From: NORP23 sp050302475
GTDB lineage: Bacteria; Pseudomonadota; Alphaproteobacteria; Rhodobacterales; Rhodobacteraceae
Direction of reading: 5' to 3'
Assembly: GCA_050302475.1 (NCBI GenBank)
Contig: JBNLBF010000002.1
Location: 124,001-188,000 of the forward strand
Length of the DNA stretch: 64,000 nucleotides
Shown here: in pieces, positions 16,072-24,430 of the stretch
Layout: the number at the start of each line of letters is the position of its first letter
How positions within the stretch are numbered: position 1 is the first letter of the stretch
The notes under the pieces: model-generated
What the model was told of the DNA's origin: nothing
What the model saw: only the letters and a program-made list of their open reading frames with translations
Database searches by the model: none
Program-made: the position numbers and the translations under genes

Positions 16072-17046
16072 GTGGTAAACATCCTCTGTGTCGCACAAAA
16101 AGGACGGTTACAGTATGAGGCGCTCGCCTTCATGGCGTCGTTCACCCATTTTAACCGGGGGTCGGACTTCACGGTATTCATTGCGGAACCACAACCCGGT
16201 GACCTCTGGCCGGAGGATCCTCGGATTGAAGAACCTATCAGGATTCAACTTGTCGATATGGGAGCAACAATCCTGCCATTCGAGTCGGAAATGTTCGGCT
16301 CTGATTATCCCCACGGCAACAAGATCGAGGCCCTGAAAGCGCTGCCCAAAGGGAAACCTTTCGTTTTCTTCGATACGGACACACTCTTCCTTGGCCCACT
16401 TTCGGAGGTTCCGTTTGATTTTAACATCCCCGGCGCATCACTGAGGCGCGAGGGGACGTGGCCAGAGCCGGACCTCTACGGTCCGGGCTATCACGAGATA
16501 TGGGCCTCGCTTTATCGCAAGTTTCGCATTCCGTTCAAAAGCTCCATCGATGAGAGCCAGCCGAAGGAATATTGGAAACGGTATCTCTATTTCAACGCGG
16601 GCTATTTCTTCTACAAAGACCCGGCAAAATTTCACGAGCTTTTCCTGAAATATGCCACCGCGATCCGCGACACGCCACCCGACGAACTTGACGGGCAGGC
16701 GATGTATCCGTGGTTGGACCAGATCGCCCTGCCGTTGGTGATCCACAAGCTTGGCGGCAGACGCGATGCGCTGCCGGACGGTTTGCTGGACGGGCGGATT
16801 ACCTGCCACTATCGCGCCCTACCCTTGCTATACGCGCGCGAGGATCAGCGCGTGATCGACGTGATGGAGGAGGTCACCGCCCCGAACAAGGTCAAGAAAC
16901 TGCTGAAAGAACATGAACCGTTCAAACGGCTTGTTTTTCAGAACCGGGGTCAGAAATTGCGGTCTATCATTGATGAAAATGACCTGATGAAACCCGAGGA
17001 AAAGCTTCGCAAAAAGTTGAAAAACCGTGGTTTCTGGATGCGGTAA
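16072..17046 (+). CDS. GT-A-like glycosyltransferase-fold protein of unknown substrate
   Basis: 324 residues from a GTG start. I do not recognise a named family member. The N-terminal half resembles nucleotide-sugar transferases: a DTD triad at 101-103 in FVFFDTDTLFLGP, where GT-A enzymes bind the metal-nucleotide, HGNKIEALKAL before it, and YFNAGYFFYKDP near 195, recalling the asparagine-glycine motif of GT8-type enzymes. There is no signal peptide or membrane segment, so a cytosolic enzyme is expected. The C-terminal third is rich in Lys and Arg. It stands alone between tRNA-Arg and an exported small protein. Confidence 0.6.
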   Translation: MVNILCVAQKGRLQYEALAFMASFTHFNRGSDFTVFIAEPQPGDLWPEDPRIEEPIRIQLVDMGATILPFESEMFGSDYPHGNKIEALKALPKGKPFVFFDTDTLFLGPLSEVPFDFNIPGASLRREGTWPEPDLYGPGYHEIWASLYRKFRIPFKSSIDESQPKEYWKRYLYFNAGYFFYKDPAKFHELFLKYATAIRDTPPDELDGQAMYPWLDQIALPLVIHKLGGRRDALPDGLLDGRITCHYRALPLLYAREDQRVIDVMEEVTAPNKVKKLLKEHEPFKRLVFQNRGQKLRSIIDENDLMKPEEKLRKKLKNRGFWMR

Positions 17047-17104
17047 GATTAAGCTTGCGGTTTTTTCGCCACCGCGCTGATAAATGGGCAGGAAGGGGCA
17101 AATC

Positions 17105-17515
17105 ATGAAAATTCTTAGCCTGATTGCAGCAGCTTGTCTGGTGATGACACAGTCGGTTGCTGCACAGCCCGTCTATCCGTCAGACCCAGCCCCCGAGGGT
17201 TTGCCTGAACCCAAAGGCGCGCTGGAACCCTTGATGGATTACGTTCCCGGGATGGGTACGCTTTACAAGGATCCGGAGGCGCCGCTTGCCGGGCCATTTG
17301 CGGCGTATGACACCGAAGGAAAATTGGTCAGCACGATTTATATGGTCTCCATCGACGATCTGAATGCTCACACTAAAATTGATCAGTTGCAGACGCACGG
17401 GGACGATGTCGTCAGTGTTGAGCTGTATTACAATCCCGGCCATCACGGCTTCCCGGGTCCGCATTATCACATCGTTTTGTGGCATATGGATCCGTCTGAG
17501 GCGGCGCTCGACTAA
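17105..17515 (+). CDS. Small exported protein of unknown function with His-rich C-terminus
   Basis: 136 residues from the ATG behind GGAAGGGGCAAATC. Residues 1-22 are a signal peptide ending SVAAQ, so the mature protein is probably periplasmic. The C-terminal part has a dense histidine cluster, NPGHHGFPGPHYHIVLWH, that could bind a metal such as copper or zinc. No known domain is recognised. It lies alone between the GT-A-like gene and an Fe-ADH gene with no clear operon partner. Confidence 0.65.
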   Translation: MKILSLIAAACLVMTQSVAAQPVYPSDPAPEGLPEPKGALEPLMDYVPGMGTLYKDPEAPLAGPFAAYDTEGKLVSTIYMVSIDDLNAHTKIDQLQTHGDDVVSVELYYNPGHHGFPGPHYHIVLWHMDPSEAALD

Positions 17516-17634
17516 CCAGCCCGCACGCGAGACCAGCTTGCTCGTTTAGGCGGGACCAGTGTTAGTGGCGCTTTTTCGGCTTCCGCTGATCGATCATCCG
17601 TGTTTTTCTGGCGAGGGTATCTGAGGGAGGAAAC

Positions 17635-18768
17635 ATGTCAGACCTGATTCAATATTTGACCAAAATCCGTTTTGGTCAGGGTGCCATTCGCGAACTGGTC
17701 GAGGAACTGCCCGCTCTCTCCATCACCCGCCCGCTGATCGTCACGGACAAGGGGCTGGTCGCACTGGGCCTGATCGACGAAGTGATTACCAAAGCCGAGT
17801 TGTCTACCGACGTTATTGTGTTTTCCGACACGCCCGAAAACCCGACAGAGGATGCAGTGGAGGCCGCGCTAGCCCTATATCGCGATACCGGCGCAAATGG
17901 TCTGATCGCCATTGGCGGCGGGTCGAGCATTGATCTGGCCAAGGGTATCCGGCTGCTGGCAACGCATGACGGACCACTCGAACAATATGCCGCGATCCAT
18001 GGTGGAGTTGTAAAAATCCGCGATGACATGCCACCTCTAATCGCTGTGCCGACGACGGCTGGTACAGGATCCGAGGTCGGGCGCGCCACGCTGCTGACTC
18101 TGCGCAACGAACGCAAGTTGGGTTTCCTGTCCCCGCACCTGATCCCGAGCGTTGCGATCTGCGACCCGGATCTGACACGCGGCCTACCGCCGGGGCTGAC
18201 GGCGGCTACGGGTATGGATGCGATCTCGCATTGTGTGGAAACCTACCTGTCGCCCAAAATTAATCCGGTGGCTGAGGCGATTGCGCTCGACGGCCTCGCC
18301 CGTGCCTGGTCCCACCTGCCCCGGGCGGTGGCAAATGGTGGGGATATGACGGCGCGGTCCGAAATGATGATGGCGGCACTGCAAGGCGCACTGGCCTTTC
18401 AAAAAGGGCTTGGCGCAGTGCATTCCCTGTCGCACGCACTGGGTGGATTGAAACAGTTCCGCCTGCATCACGGGGCCTTAAACGCGGTGTTCATGCCGAC
18501 GGTGCTGCGGTTCAACGAACCAGCCTGCGCGACGAAATATAAACGGATGCGCAAGGTAATGGGGCTGGCCTCTGATGCCGATCTTGGCGCTGTCTTCGCG
18601 GTGATGACCGCCAATCTGGGCTTACCCCAGACCCTCACAGAAATGGGTGTCACGCCGGATGTTACTCAGCAGGTCGCCGAGTGGTCCTATGCCGATCATT
18701 CCACGGCGACCAACCCGCGTCCGGCAGGTATCGACGACTTTGTCATGATGTTTCGCGAGGCCCTATAA
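17635..18768 (+). CDS. Iron-containing (group III) alcohol dehydrogenase
   Basis: 377 residues behind GAGGGAGGAAAC. NAD binding: IAIGGGSSIDLAKG (about 92-105) and AVPTTAGTGSEVGRA (about 140-154). Metal-site motifs: MDAISHCVE (about 198-206) and GAVHSLSHALGG (about 260-271), plus HHGALNA. It is clearly related to the ADH at 57462-58607, sharing nearly all of these motifs. Group III enzymes oxidise small alcohols or reduce aldehydes such as succinic semialdehyde or lactaldehyde. It is monocistronic here and no substrate can be assigned. Confidence 0.88.
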   Translation: MSDLIQYLTKIRFGQGAIRELVEELPALSITRPLIVTDKGLVALGLIDEVITKAELSTDVIVFSDTPENPTEDAVEAALALYRDTGANGLIAIGGGSSIDLAKGIRLLATHDGPLEQYAAIHGGVVKIRDDMPPLIAVPTTAGTGSEVGRATLLTLRNERKLGFLSPHLIPSVAICDPDLTRGLPPGLTAATGMDAISHCVETYLSPKINPVAEAIALDGLARAWSHLPRAVANGGDMTARSEMMMAALQGALAFQKGLGAVHSLSHALGGLKQFRLHHGALNAVFMPTVLRFNEPACATKYKRMRKVMGLASDADLGAVFAVMTANLGLPQTLTEMGVTPDVTQQVAEWSYADHSTATNPRPAGIDDFVMMFREAL

Positions 18769-18771
18769 ACG

Positions 18772-18798
18772 AAAAACCCCCGCACATCGGCAGGGGTT
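18772..18798 (-). terminator. rho-independent terminator of rpsU
   Basis: On the minus strand AACCCC, an internal 12-nt stretch and GGGGTT are followed by further T residues, starting 38 bp after the rpsU stop. The same repeat could also weakly stop the convergent Fe-ADH transcript. Confidence 0.65.
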
Positions 18799-18836
18799 AT
18801 CGTGCGGGCCGAAGCCCATCGCTATTCGGGAATGTC

Positions 18837-19043
18837 TTAGAGCATACCTTCACGCTGAAGCTTCTTCCGGGCCAGCTTGCGCTGACGACGGATCGCTTCG
18901 GCTTTCTCACGTGCTTTCTTCTCGGACGGTTTCTCGAAATGCTGCTTAAGCTTCATTTCACGGAAAACGCCTTCGCGCTGAAGTTTCTTCTTCAGGGCAC
19001 GCAATGCCTGATCGACATTGTTATCACGAACCGATACCTGCAT
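18837..19043 (-). CDS. rpsU: 30S ribosomal protein S21
   Basis: 68 residues, MQVSVRDNN at the start, very basic, with the LKKKLQREGVFREMK core typical of S21. A longer in-frame extension exists upstream but does not resemble coding sequence and covers the divergent COQ9 gene; the ATG at 19043 gives the normal family length. The C-terminal RKLARKKLQREGML resembles alphaproteobacterial S21. Confidence 0.95.
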   Translation of the reverse strand: MQVSVRDNNVDQALRALKKKLQREGVFREMKLKQHFEKPSEKKAREKAEAIRRQRKLARKKLQREGML

Positions 19044-19151
19044 GTGGTTACACCACCTTTCTAGGTTAGATTTGCAGAATTGCAGGAAGGCGCCATATAG
19101 CAACCCGTCAGCAATCTGTCTAGTCTGGGGACGAAAATCAGGGGAATCACG

Positions 19152-19844
19152 GTGGATAAGCGCTCGGAATCCGAACATATCGCGCTGGCGCAGGGGAAAA
19201 TCCTCTCCGCCGCCCTGCCCCATGTCCGCTTTGACGGCTGGCAAGGGGCGTTGGCCGCAGGGATTCGCGACGCTGGGGTGGATGCCGGGCTGGCGGCACT
19301 GGCCTTCCCGCGTGGCGCGGTCGATCTGGCGTTGGCGTTTCATCGGCAGGCGGATGCGCAGTTGGCCGACGAACCCGTTGATCCCGGCCTGCGCTATCGC
19401 GACCGCGTTGCCTTTCTGGTCCGCCGCCGGTTGGAGCTGGTCGCCAAGGATCGCGAGGCGGTACGCAAAGCTGCCGCGATGTTCGCCCTTCCCCAGCATG
19501 CCGCGGACGGCGCGAAGGCCGTCTGGGACACGTCCGACACAATCTGGTCCGCCCTTGGCGATACCAGCCGCGACGTGAACTGGTATACGAAACGCGCGAC
19601 GCTGTCGGCAGTTTATTCCGCTTGTCTGCTGTTCTGGCTGGGCGATGAGTCCGATGGGTTCACCGACACCGCCGCCTTCATTGACCGCCGCATTGAAAAT
19701 GTGATGCAGTTCGAAAAAGCCAAGGCACAGTTTCGCGACAGCCGGCTTGGCAAAGCCTTCGCCGAAGGGCCGGGGCGACTGTTGGATAAAATCAAAGCAC
19801 CGGAGGGTCCGCCAGAGGACCTGCCGGGACATGTGAAAGGGTAA
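19152..19844 (+). CDS. COQ9 family ubiquinone biosynthesis protein
   Basis: 230 residues from a GTG start. The C-terminal half has the COQ9 signature WYTKRATLSAVYSACLLFWL (about 143-162) followed by FIDRRIENVMQFEK. COQ9 in mitochondria binds lipids and assists the COQ7 hydroxylase; bacterial versions occur in alphaproteobacteria. The N-terminal part is TetR-like and helical. It is divergent from rpsU and followed 3 bp later by the class IV aminotransferase, so the two are probably cotranscribed. Confidence 0.88.
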   Translation: MDKRSESEHIALAQGKILSAALPHVRFDGWQGALAAGIRDAGVDAGLAALAFPRGAVDLALAFHRQADAQLADEPVDPGLRYRDRVAFLVRRRLELVAKDREAVRKAAAMFALPQHAADGAKAVWDTSDTIWSALGDTSRDVNWYTKRATLSAVYSACLLFWLGDESDGFTDTAAFIDRRIENVMQFEKAKAQFRDSRLGKAFAEGPGRLLDKIKAPEGPPEDLPGHVKG

Positions 19845-19847
19845 ATA

Positions 19848-20702
19848 ATGGCATTAGGCGGACGGATCATCACCTGGTATCAGGGCGCGTGGCACGAAGG
19901 AAACACGCCGATTATGGGCGCGGCGGACCATGGCACATGGCAGGGCACGCTGGTGTTTGACGGGGCGCGGACGTTCGAAGGTGTGACGCCTGACCTTGAC
20001 CTCCATTCCGCCCGGATCGTGAATTCAGCCAAGGCAATGTATATGAATGCGCCGGTTGATGCGGGCACTGTCGAGGGGTTGATCCGCGAGGGGATCGCCA
20101 AGTTCCCGGCCAATGCCGCGCTGTATTTGCGCCCTATGATGTGGTCGCGCGAAGGGGCACCGTCGATCATTGACGCCGACCCCGAGTCCACCGATTTCGC
20201 CATCTGTATCGAAGAATACCCGATGTCGGTGCCCGGTGAGTTCGCCCTGACCGTCTCGCCATTCCGCCGCCCGCGTCAGGATACAGCAATGACGGAGGCC
20301 AAGGCCGCCAGCCTTTACCCGAACAACGGTCGCATCGTGCGCGAGGCGAAATCGCGGGGCTTTAATAATGCCCTGTCGCTGGACCTCGACGATAACGTCG
20401 CCGAGACCTCATCCACCAACGTGTTCATGGTTCGCGACGGTGAATTCCTGACCCCCAAACCCAACGGCACGTTCCTAAACGGTATCACGCGCCAGCGCGT
20501 GATACGGCTATTGCAGCAGGACGGTTTCACCGTCCGGGAGGAAAGCCTGAGCGTGGAGGATTTCGCCGGGGCAGACGAGATTTTTCTGACCGGGAATGCG
20601 TCCAAAGTAATGCCAGTGACGAAGTTTGAGGACCGGCAGTTAGCGACGATGATGGGGATGAAGGTGCGCGAGATGTATTGGGATTTTGCACATTCGAGGT
20701 AA
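19848..20702 (+). CDS. Class IV PLP aminotransferase, branched-chain aminotransferase-like
   Basis: 284 residues of fold-type IV. ADHGTWQGTLVFDGAR lies near 25-40, RPMMWS near 100, the likely Schiff-base lysine in TEAKAASLYPN (about 147), and the NVAETSSTNVFMV motif (about 181-193) whose Glu contacts the PLP pyridine nitrogen. These place it with IlvE-like branched-chain aminotransferases; D-amino acid transaminase and aminodeoxychorismate lyase are relatives. The gene follows COQ9 by 3 bp. Its exact amino acid is not clear from sequence. Confidence 0.82.
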   Translation: MALGGRIITWYQGAWHEGNTPIMGAADHGTWQGTLVFDGARTFEGVTPDLDLHSARIVNSAKAMYMNAPVDAGTVEGLIREGIAKFPANAALYLRPMMWSREGAPSIIDADPESTDFAICIEEYPMSVPGEFALTVSPFRRPRQDTAMTEAKAASLYPNNGRIVREAKSRGFNNALSLDLDDNVAETSSTNVFMVRDGEFLTPKPNGTFLNGITRQRVIRLLQQDGFTVREESLSVEDFAGADEIFLTGNASKVMPVTKFEDRQLATMMGMKVREMYWDFAHSR

Positions 20703-20705
20703 CGT

Positions 20706-22055
20706 TTAATGCGAAGAATCTTCCCCTTCAAATTTCCAGTGCTCTAAGTACTGTCGTATCCAGATTCCCACCAGTTTTTTCGCTAATTGATTTCTGAAAT
20801 TTGGGAAAGCATTCCTTGTTTGCTCAACAACTTCCGGGTTGGGCGTTGGCGATAATAATCGAGCCCAAACACTAAATGCTAAATGCTCAAAGTGATTGCT
20901 TTCATTTTGCTCCGACGTGAGCATCCTATAATTAAATTTCTGAAAATTATAAAATTCACCTATGTCGCCGATCACAACCTCACATTTCAGCATTTTCTGA
21001 TACAGAAGAGGATCAACAATCTTTGCAATTGCTGCGGTTAAAACAACATGTCTGATGCCCCAGAAATGTCGTTCGAAGCCATTTGGCAATAGCTGAACCA
21101 GCGCATAGATGCGTTCTGCGTCGCGCAGACTTAACTCGGAAACTTCCGAGCGTTTCTCAAAAATTTCTTGGAATTCTGTCCACAAATTCTCAAACGAGTT
21201 TTTCCGAAATAAGTGTTCCATATATGTTGTCGCTTTATTTTCAGACGTAAAATCTGTGGCGGAAATTGGAAGCGTCGTCGAAAGGTGTATAAATTTTCGC
21301 AAGTAACCTGACGCATCGATACTCATTCCATATCTTGATCTCACTGAATTCTCGAGCGAGCGCATATTGACGCCCAAAACAAAGATCAAATTTGGAACTG
21401 CAAAAAAATGTTTTATGGTTTCAAGAAAAGTCAGAGCGTAATCTGGTCTACAGCGGTCAAGTTCATCAATAATTAGCACCACCTTCTTGCCATTGCTCGT
21501 CAAATTGCTAAGTGAAGTCTCGAATTTCTCCATCGCAATAATTCTACTCGCTTCGACACTCCAAAAATCTTCTACTTTTTGGTCCGCTAAATCTTCACTT
21601 TTTCTAATTGCAGCATCTACAATTGGACCCGTCAGTTCGCTCAATCCAGCGCTTGCTACGGCGAGCCCTACTCTTGCGCTTGAACGTGCCAAGGGGATGG
21701 TGGCCGACTTAAGTTTTTTTAAGGCAGATTTCGAAAACGATTTTTCTTTCTCGGACGCGATGGCTCCCACTAGGCTAACTAAAGGATCATCTAGAAAGTC
21801 ATGTTTGAATGCGTCAAAGTAGATGAACTTTGCGGTTCCCCTAGTTTTGTTTTCGTATTCACTTTTCCACATTTTGAGAAATACCGATTTCCCACTTCCC
21901 CAATCTCCGTCTAGTGCGACTACTAGTGGCCCCTCAAATTTGTTAACGAGATTGGTGAATTTTTCGCCAAATCTGTCAACATTGAACAAATCGTTTTGAA
22001 ACCCTAGTTTTTCTATCTCTGGTTCTGAAATAACTAATTTCAATTCGATCTCCAA
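20706..22055 (-). CDS. KAP family P-loop NTPase (probable acquired/defence-associated)
   Basis: 449 residues. Walker A is GDWGSGKS (50-57), an IYFDAFKHD motif near 78-86 is typical of KAP proteins, and Walker B is VVLIIDELDRCRPDY (192-206). Between them a moderately hydrophobic stretch (about 118-150) may correspond to the membrane insertion often found in the family. KAP NTPases are usually membrane-linked, patchily distributed and sometimes part of anti-phage systems. Base composition is strikingly AT-rich compared with neighbours, which suggests recent transfer. It stands alone, convergent with the aminotransferase, so no partner effector is visible. Confidence 0.85.
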   Translation of the reverse strand: MEIELKLVISEPEIEKLGFQNDLFNVDRFGEKFTNLVNKFEGPLVVALDGDWGSGKSVFLKMWKSEYENKTRGTAKFIYFDAFKHDFLDDPLVSLVGAIASEKEKSFSKSALKKLKSATIPLARSSARVGLAVASAGLSELTGPIVDAAIRKSEDLADQKVEDFWSVEASRIIAMEKFETSLSNLTSNGKKVVLIIDELDRCRPDYALTFLETIKHFFAVPNLIFVLGVNMRSLENSVRSRYGMSIDASGYLRKFIHLSTTLPISATDFTSENKATTYMEHLFRKNSFENLWTEFQEIFEKRSEVSELSLRDAERIYALVQLLPNGFERHFWGIRHVVLTAAIAKIVDPLLYQKMLKCEVVIGDIGEFYNFQKFNYRMLTSEQNESNHFEHLAFSVWARLLSPTPNPEVVEQTRNAFPNFRNQLAKKLVGIWIRQYLEHWKFEGEDSSH

Positions 22056-22072
22056 ATTTTATTGCGACTAAA

Positions 22073-22705
22073 TCACCTCAACGGCATAAAATCCGCACTA
22101 TAGGCACAATCCCGCACCACGTCACGCCCACACAAACGCGGGTCCAAGTCGCGGGTAAGGCATATTCGAACCTCTTGGATCATCCCGCTCTTGCAGGTAA
22201 CCGTCAGGCCATCGGCCTCCAGCTCAGGGTTAACCTCCAGAAAGGCGGCCTCCACCACAGACGGGTGCAAAGACATTTCTCGTGGAATCTTGCGAAGGAT
22301 ATCGGGCATTTCCACCGCGTCAAACGCCGCCCGCGCGGCGGCGTAGTAGTCCGCCGCCGACAGGCCCGAACACCGCCCGTGTTTCTGCCACTGATACCAG
22401 GCCAGCCCGCTGCTGCCGAACACGTCCGTTTGCGCCCCGGTCATTGCACGGGACGGGTCGCGTTCCGACGTGCGGCAATAGGATGGCCAACCGTCTTCAT
22501 ATTGCGGCCATAGCCCGTGTACAGACCAGCCGCGTCCCGCCTGTCGGCATTCGGGCGCACTGCGCTCATCGCCTTCCAACTCGCACCAATTTGGGATCCA
22601 GCTAAGTGACAGGACGTAATAATCGAAATCACCCGCCGCTTCGCCATCCGCCCAGACGGGGGTGGCGATCACAAACGCAATAAGGGTCTTTATTATCCGG
22701 TTCAT
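22073..22705 (-). CDS. Ribonuclease T2 family exported endoribonuclease
   Basis: 210 residues from the ATG at 22705, giving a signal peptide of about 19 residues (ending PVWA); longer in-frame starts would bury it. The catalytic segments are CAS1 WSVHGLWPQY and CAS2 WQKHGRCSG, each with the active-site histidine, and several cysteines suggest disulfides. The enzyme would act in the periplasm or outside, cutting RNA through a 2',3'-cyclic phosphate and supplying nucleotides or phosphate. It lies 17 bp from the AT-rich KAP gene but has normal base composition. Confidence 0.88.
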   Translation of the reverse strand: MNRIIKTLIAFVIATPVWADGEAAGDFDYYVLSLSWIPNWCELEGDERSAPECRQAGRGWSVHGLWPQYEDGWPSYCRTSERDPSRAMTGAQTDVFGSSGLAWYQWQKHGRCSGLSAADYYAAARAAFDAVEMPDILRKIPREMSLHPSVVEAAFLEVNPELEADGLTVTCKSGMIQEVRICLTRDLDPRLCGRDVVRDCAYSADFMPLR

Positions 22706-22805
22706 CTGCCCTATATAGCGCTCAGAATTTCCCGCGAAAACCTCTAACCGCGCCCCGCGCAACCGAGTTTTCGGCAACGGGACAAGTTTGTTTAAGGAGA
22801 ACGAT

Positions 22806-23534
22806 ATGGCCCTGCCATTGATGCCCAAAGCCACCGCCGTCTGGCTGGTTGACAACACGACGCTGACCTTCAAGCAGATCGCCGATTTCACCGGCCTGCA
22901 TGAACTGGAAGTGAACGGAATCGCGGATGGCGAAGTCGCTATCGGCGTGAAAGGTTTCGATCCGATTGCCAACCGTCAGCTAACGGCTGAAGAAATCGAG
23001 AAGTGCGAGAAAGACCCGAAAGCCAAGCTGCAGCTGTGGCACAACCCGGCATCCGAAGGGGAAACCAAACGCCGTGGCCCGCGTTACACCCCGCTGTCCA
23101 AACGCCAGGATCGCCCGTCGGCAATTGCATGGCTCGTAAAATTTCATCCGGAACTGTCGGACGGTCAGATCAGCAAGCTGGTCGGTACAACCAAGCCGAC
23201 GATCCAGTCGATCCGTGATCGGACGCATTGGAATATCTCGAACATCCAGCCGGTCGACCCGGTGGCGCTGGGAATGTGCAAACAGATGGAACTGGATGCA
23301 GCTGTCACCAAAGCCGCAAAGAAAAAAGGCGACGATATCATGTCGGATGACGAGCGGATGAAGCTCGTATCTACCGAACAGTCACTTGCCATGGATGATG
23401 AGCCGAAAATCCCGTCCAATATGTCTGGGCTGGAGAATTTCTCACTCGGCAATGATGATACAAAGCCGGAGAAAGACGAAGAGTTTGCCGATGCGGACAG
23501 TTTCTTCAATCTTCCGGACGATGACGACGAATAA
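22806..23534 (+). CDS. trcR: TrcR/DUF1013 cell-cycle-type transcriptional regulator
   Basis: 242 residues from ATG 22806 behind TTTAAGGAGAACGAT; an in-frame ATG 18 bp upstream has no such site. The N-terminal 80 residues and the central DGQISKLVGTTKPTIQSIRD segment (about 119-138) look like helix-turn-helix units. The C-terminus is acidic (DDDTKPEKDEEF... ending DDDDE). DUF1013 proteins are conserved in alphaproteobacteria and annotated as cell-cycle regulators. A strong terminator follows. Confidence 0.85.
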   Translation: MALPLMPKATAVWLVDNTTLTFKQIADFTGLHELEVNGIADGEVAIGVKGFDPIANRQLTAEEIEKCEKDPKAKLQLWHNPASEGETKRRGPRYTPLSKRQDRPSAIAWLVKFHPELSDGQISKLVGTTKPTIQSIRDRTHWNISNIQPVDPVALGMCKQMELDAAVTKAAKKKGDDIMSDDERMKLVSTEQSLAMDDEPKIPSNMSGLENFSLGNDDTKPEKDEEFADADSFFNLPDDDDE

Positions 23535-23536
23535 TC

Positions 23537-23563
23537 AAAAAGGCAGGTCTGACCTGCCTTTTT
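23537..23563. terminator. Bidirectional terminator after trcR
   Basis: A perfect 12-bp repeat: AAAAAGGCAGGT (23537-23548) with ACCTGCCTTTTT (23552-23563). It has a T-run on the plus strand and an A-run on the left arm, so it can serve both convergent genes. It overlaps the SDR stop codon by 2 bp. Confidence 0.85.
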
Positions 23564-24362
23564 AATGTTGTGGGGCCGGGACGGCGTCGACCAGGGATCG
23601 TCCGCCGTCTATCCTAAGAATTTGCCCCGTCATAAAATTGGATTTTTCGGTCGCTAGAAAGACCGCTGCCTCGGCAACGTCACTGCTTTCCCCGACAACA
23701 CCGAGAGGGGTTTGTGACGCGATAATATCATGTAGCGTGTCATCCTCTCGCATCGCCAAACGCAGACTGTTGGTCATCACGCTGCCAATGGCTATTCCGT
23801 TCACCCGAATCCCGTCTCGTGCAAATGTCAGTGCCAGTGAGCGAGTCAATTGATCTACCGCTGCCATGGAAACGGAATAGGCAAGCAATCCCGGCGCGGT
23901 ACGTTCCGGGGTTATCGAGGACAGGTTGATAATTGTGCCTATTGTTCTGCTGCCATCACCCGGATCGGAGTGGGCAATCATTTTGCGGGCAACGGCCCGG
24001 GACAGTCGAAAATTCGACACAACATTGCGGTTGAGCAAGGTTGGCAACAAATCAAAATCATCGTCGGGATCGATCTGAAACAATCGCGCGGCATTTACCA
24101 AAATATCCACATCGTCAAACTTGTCGAGCGTCGTCGCCAACAGGTTTTTGATGTCGAGCTTCTCTGACAGGTTGCCGTGAAAGCCAACCACCTCGCCCTG
24201 GTAATCCTGCATCGCCTCAACTTCAATATCGAGCTGCGCCTCGTCAGGATCGGCCATGACAACATTCGCACCCAACTCACAGAAGCGCCGGGCAATCGCG
24301 AGGCCAATGCCGTTAGCTGCTCCGGTGACTATGGCGGTTTTGCCCTGAATGGAAGTGTCCAT
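23562..24362 (-). CDS. SDR family protein lacking the catalytic lysine
   Basis: 266 residues from MDTSIQGK; a start 36 bp upstream is also possible. The fold is classical SDR: TGAANGIGLA (about 12-21), NAARLF in place of the usual NAG, SSITPER, and DGIRVNGIA. The active-site YxxxK reads YSVSM: the lysine is replaced by methionine (codon ATG, checked on the nucleotide sequence). Ser and Tyr are kept. The protein may be a low-activity or non-catalytic SDR, or use an unusual mechanism. The substrate is unknown. Confidence 0.8.
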   Translation of the reverse strand: MDTSIQGKTAIVTGAANGIGLAIARRFCELGANVVMADPDEAQLDIEVEAMQDYQGEVVGFHGNLSEKLDIKNLLATTLDKFDDVDILVNAARLFQIDPDDDFDLLPTLLNRNVVSNFRLSRAVARKMIAHSDPGDGSRTIGTIINLSSITPERTAPGLLAYSVSMAAVDQLTRSLALTFARDGIRVNGIAIGSVMTNSLRLAMREDDTLHDIIASQTPLGVVGESSDVAEAAVFLATEKSNFMTGQILRIDGGRSLVDAVPAPQH

Positions 24363-24430
24363 ACCGTCCCTGATTCCCGTTCGTCCAACTGCTGACACTA
24401 TGTCAGTTCCCAGCGCTTTTCGAGATTTAT

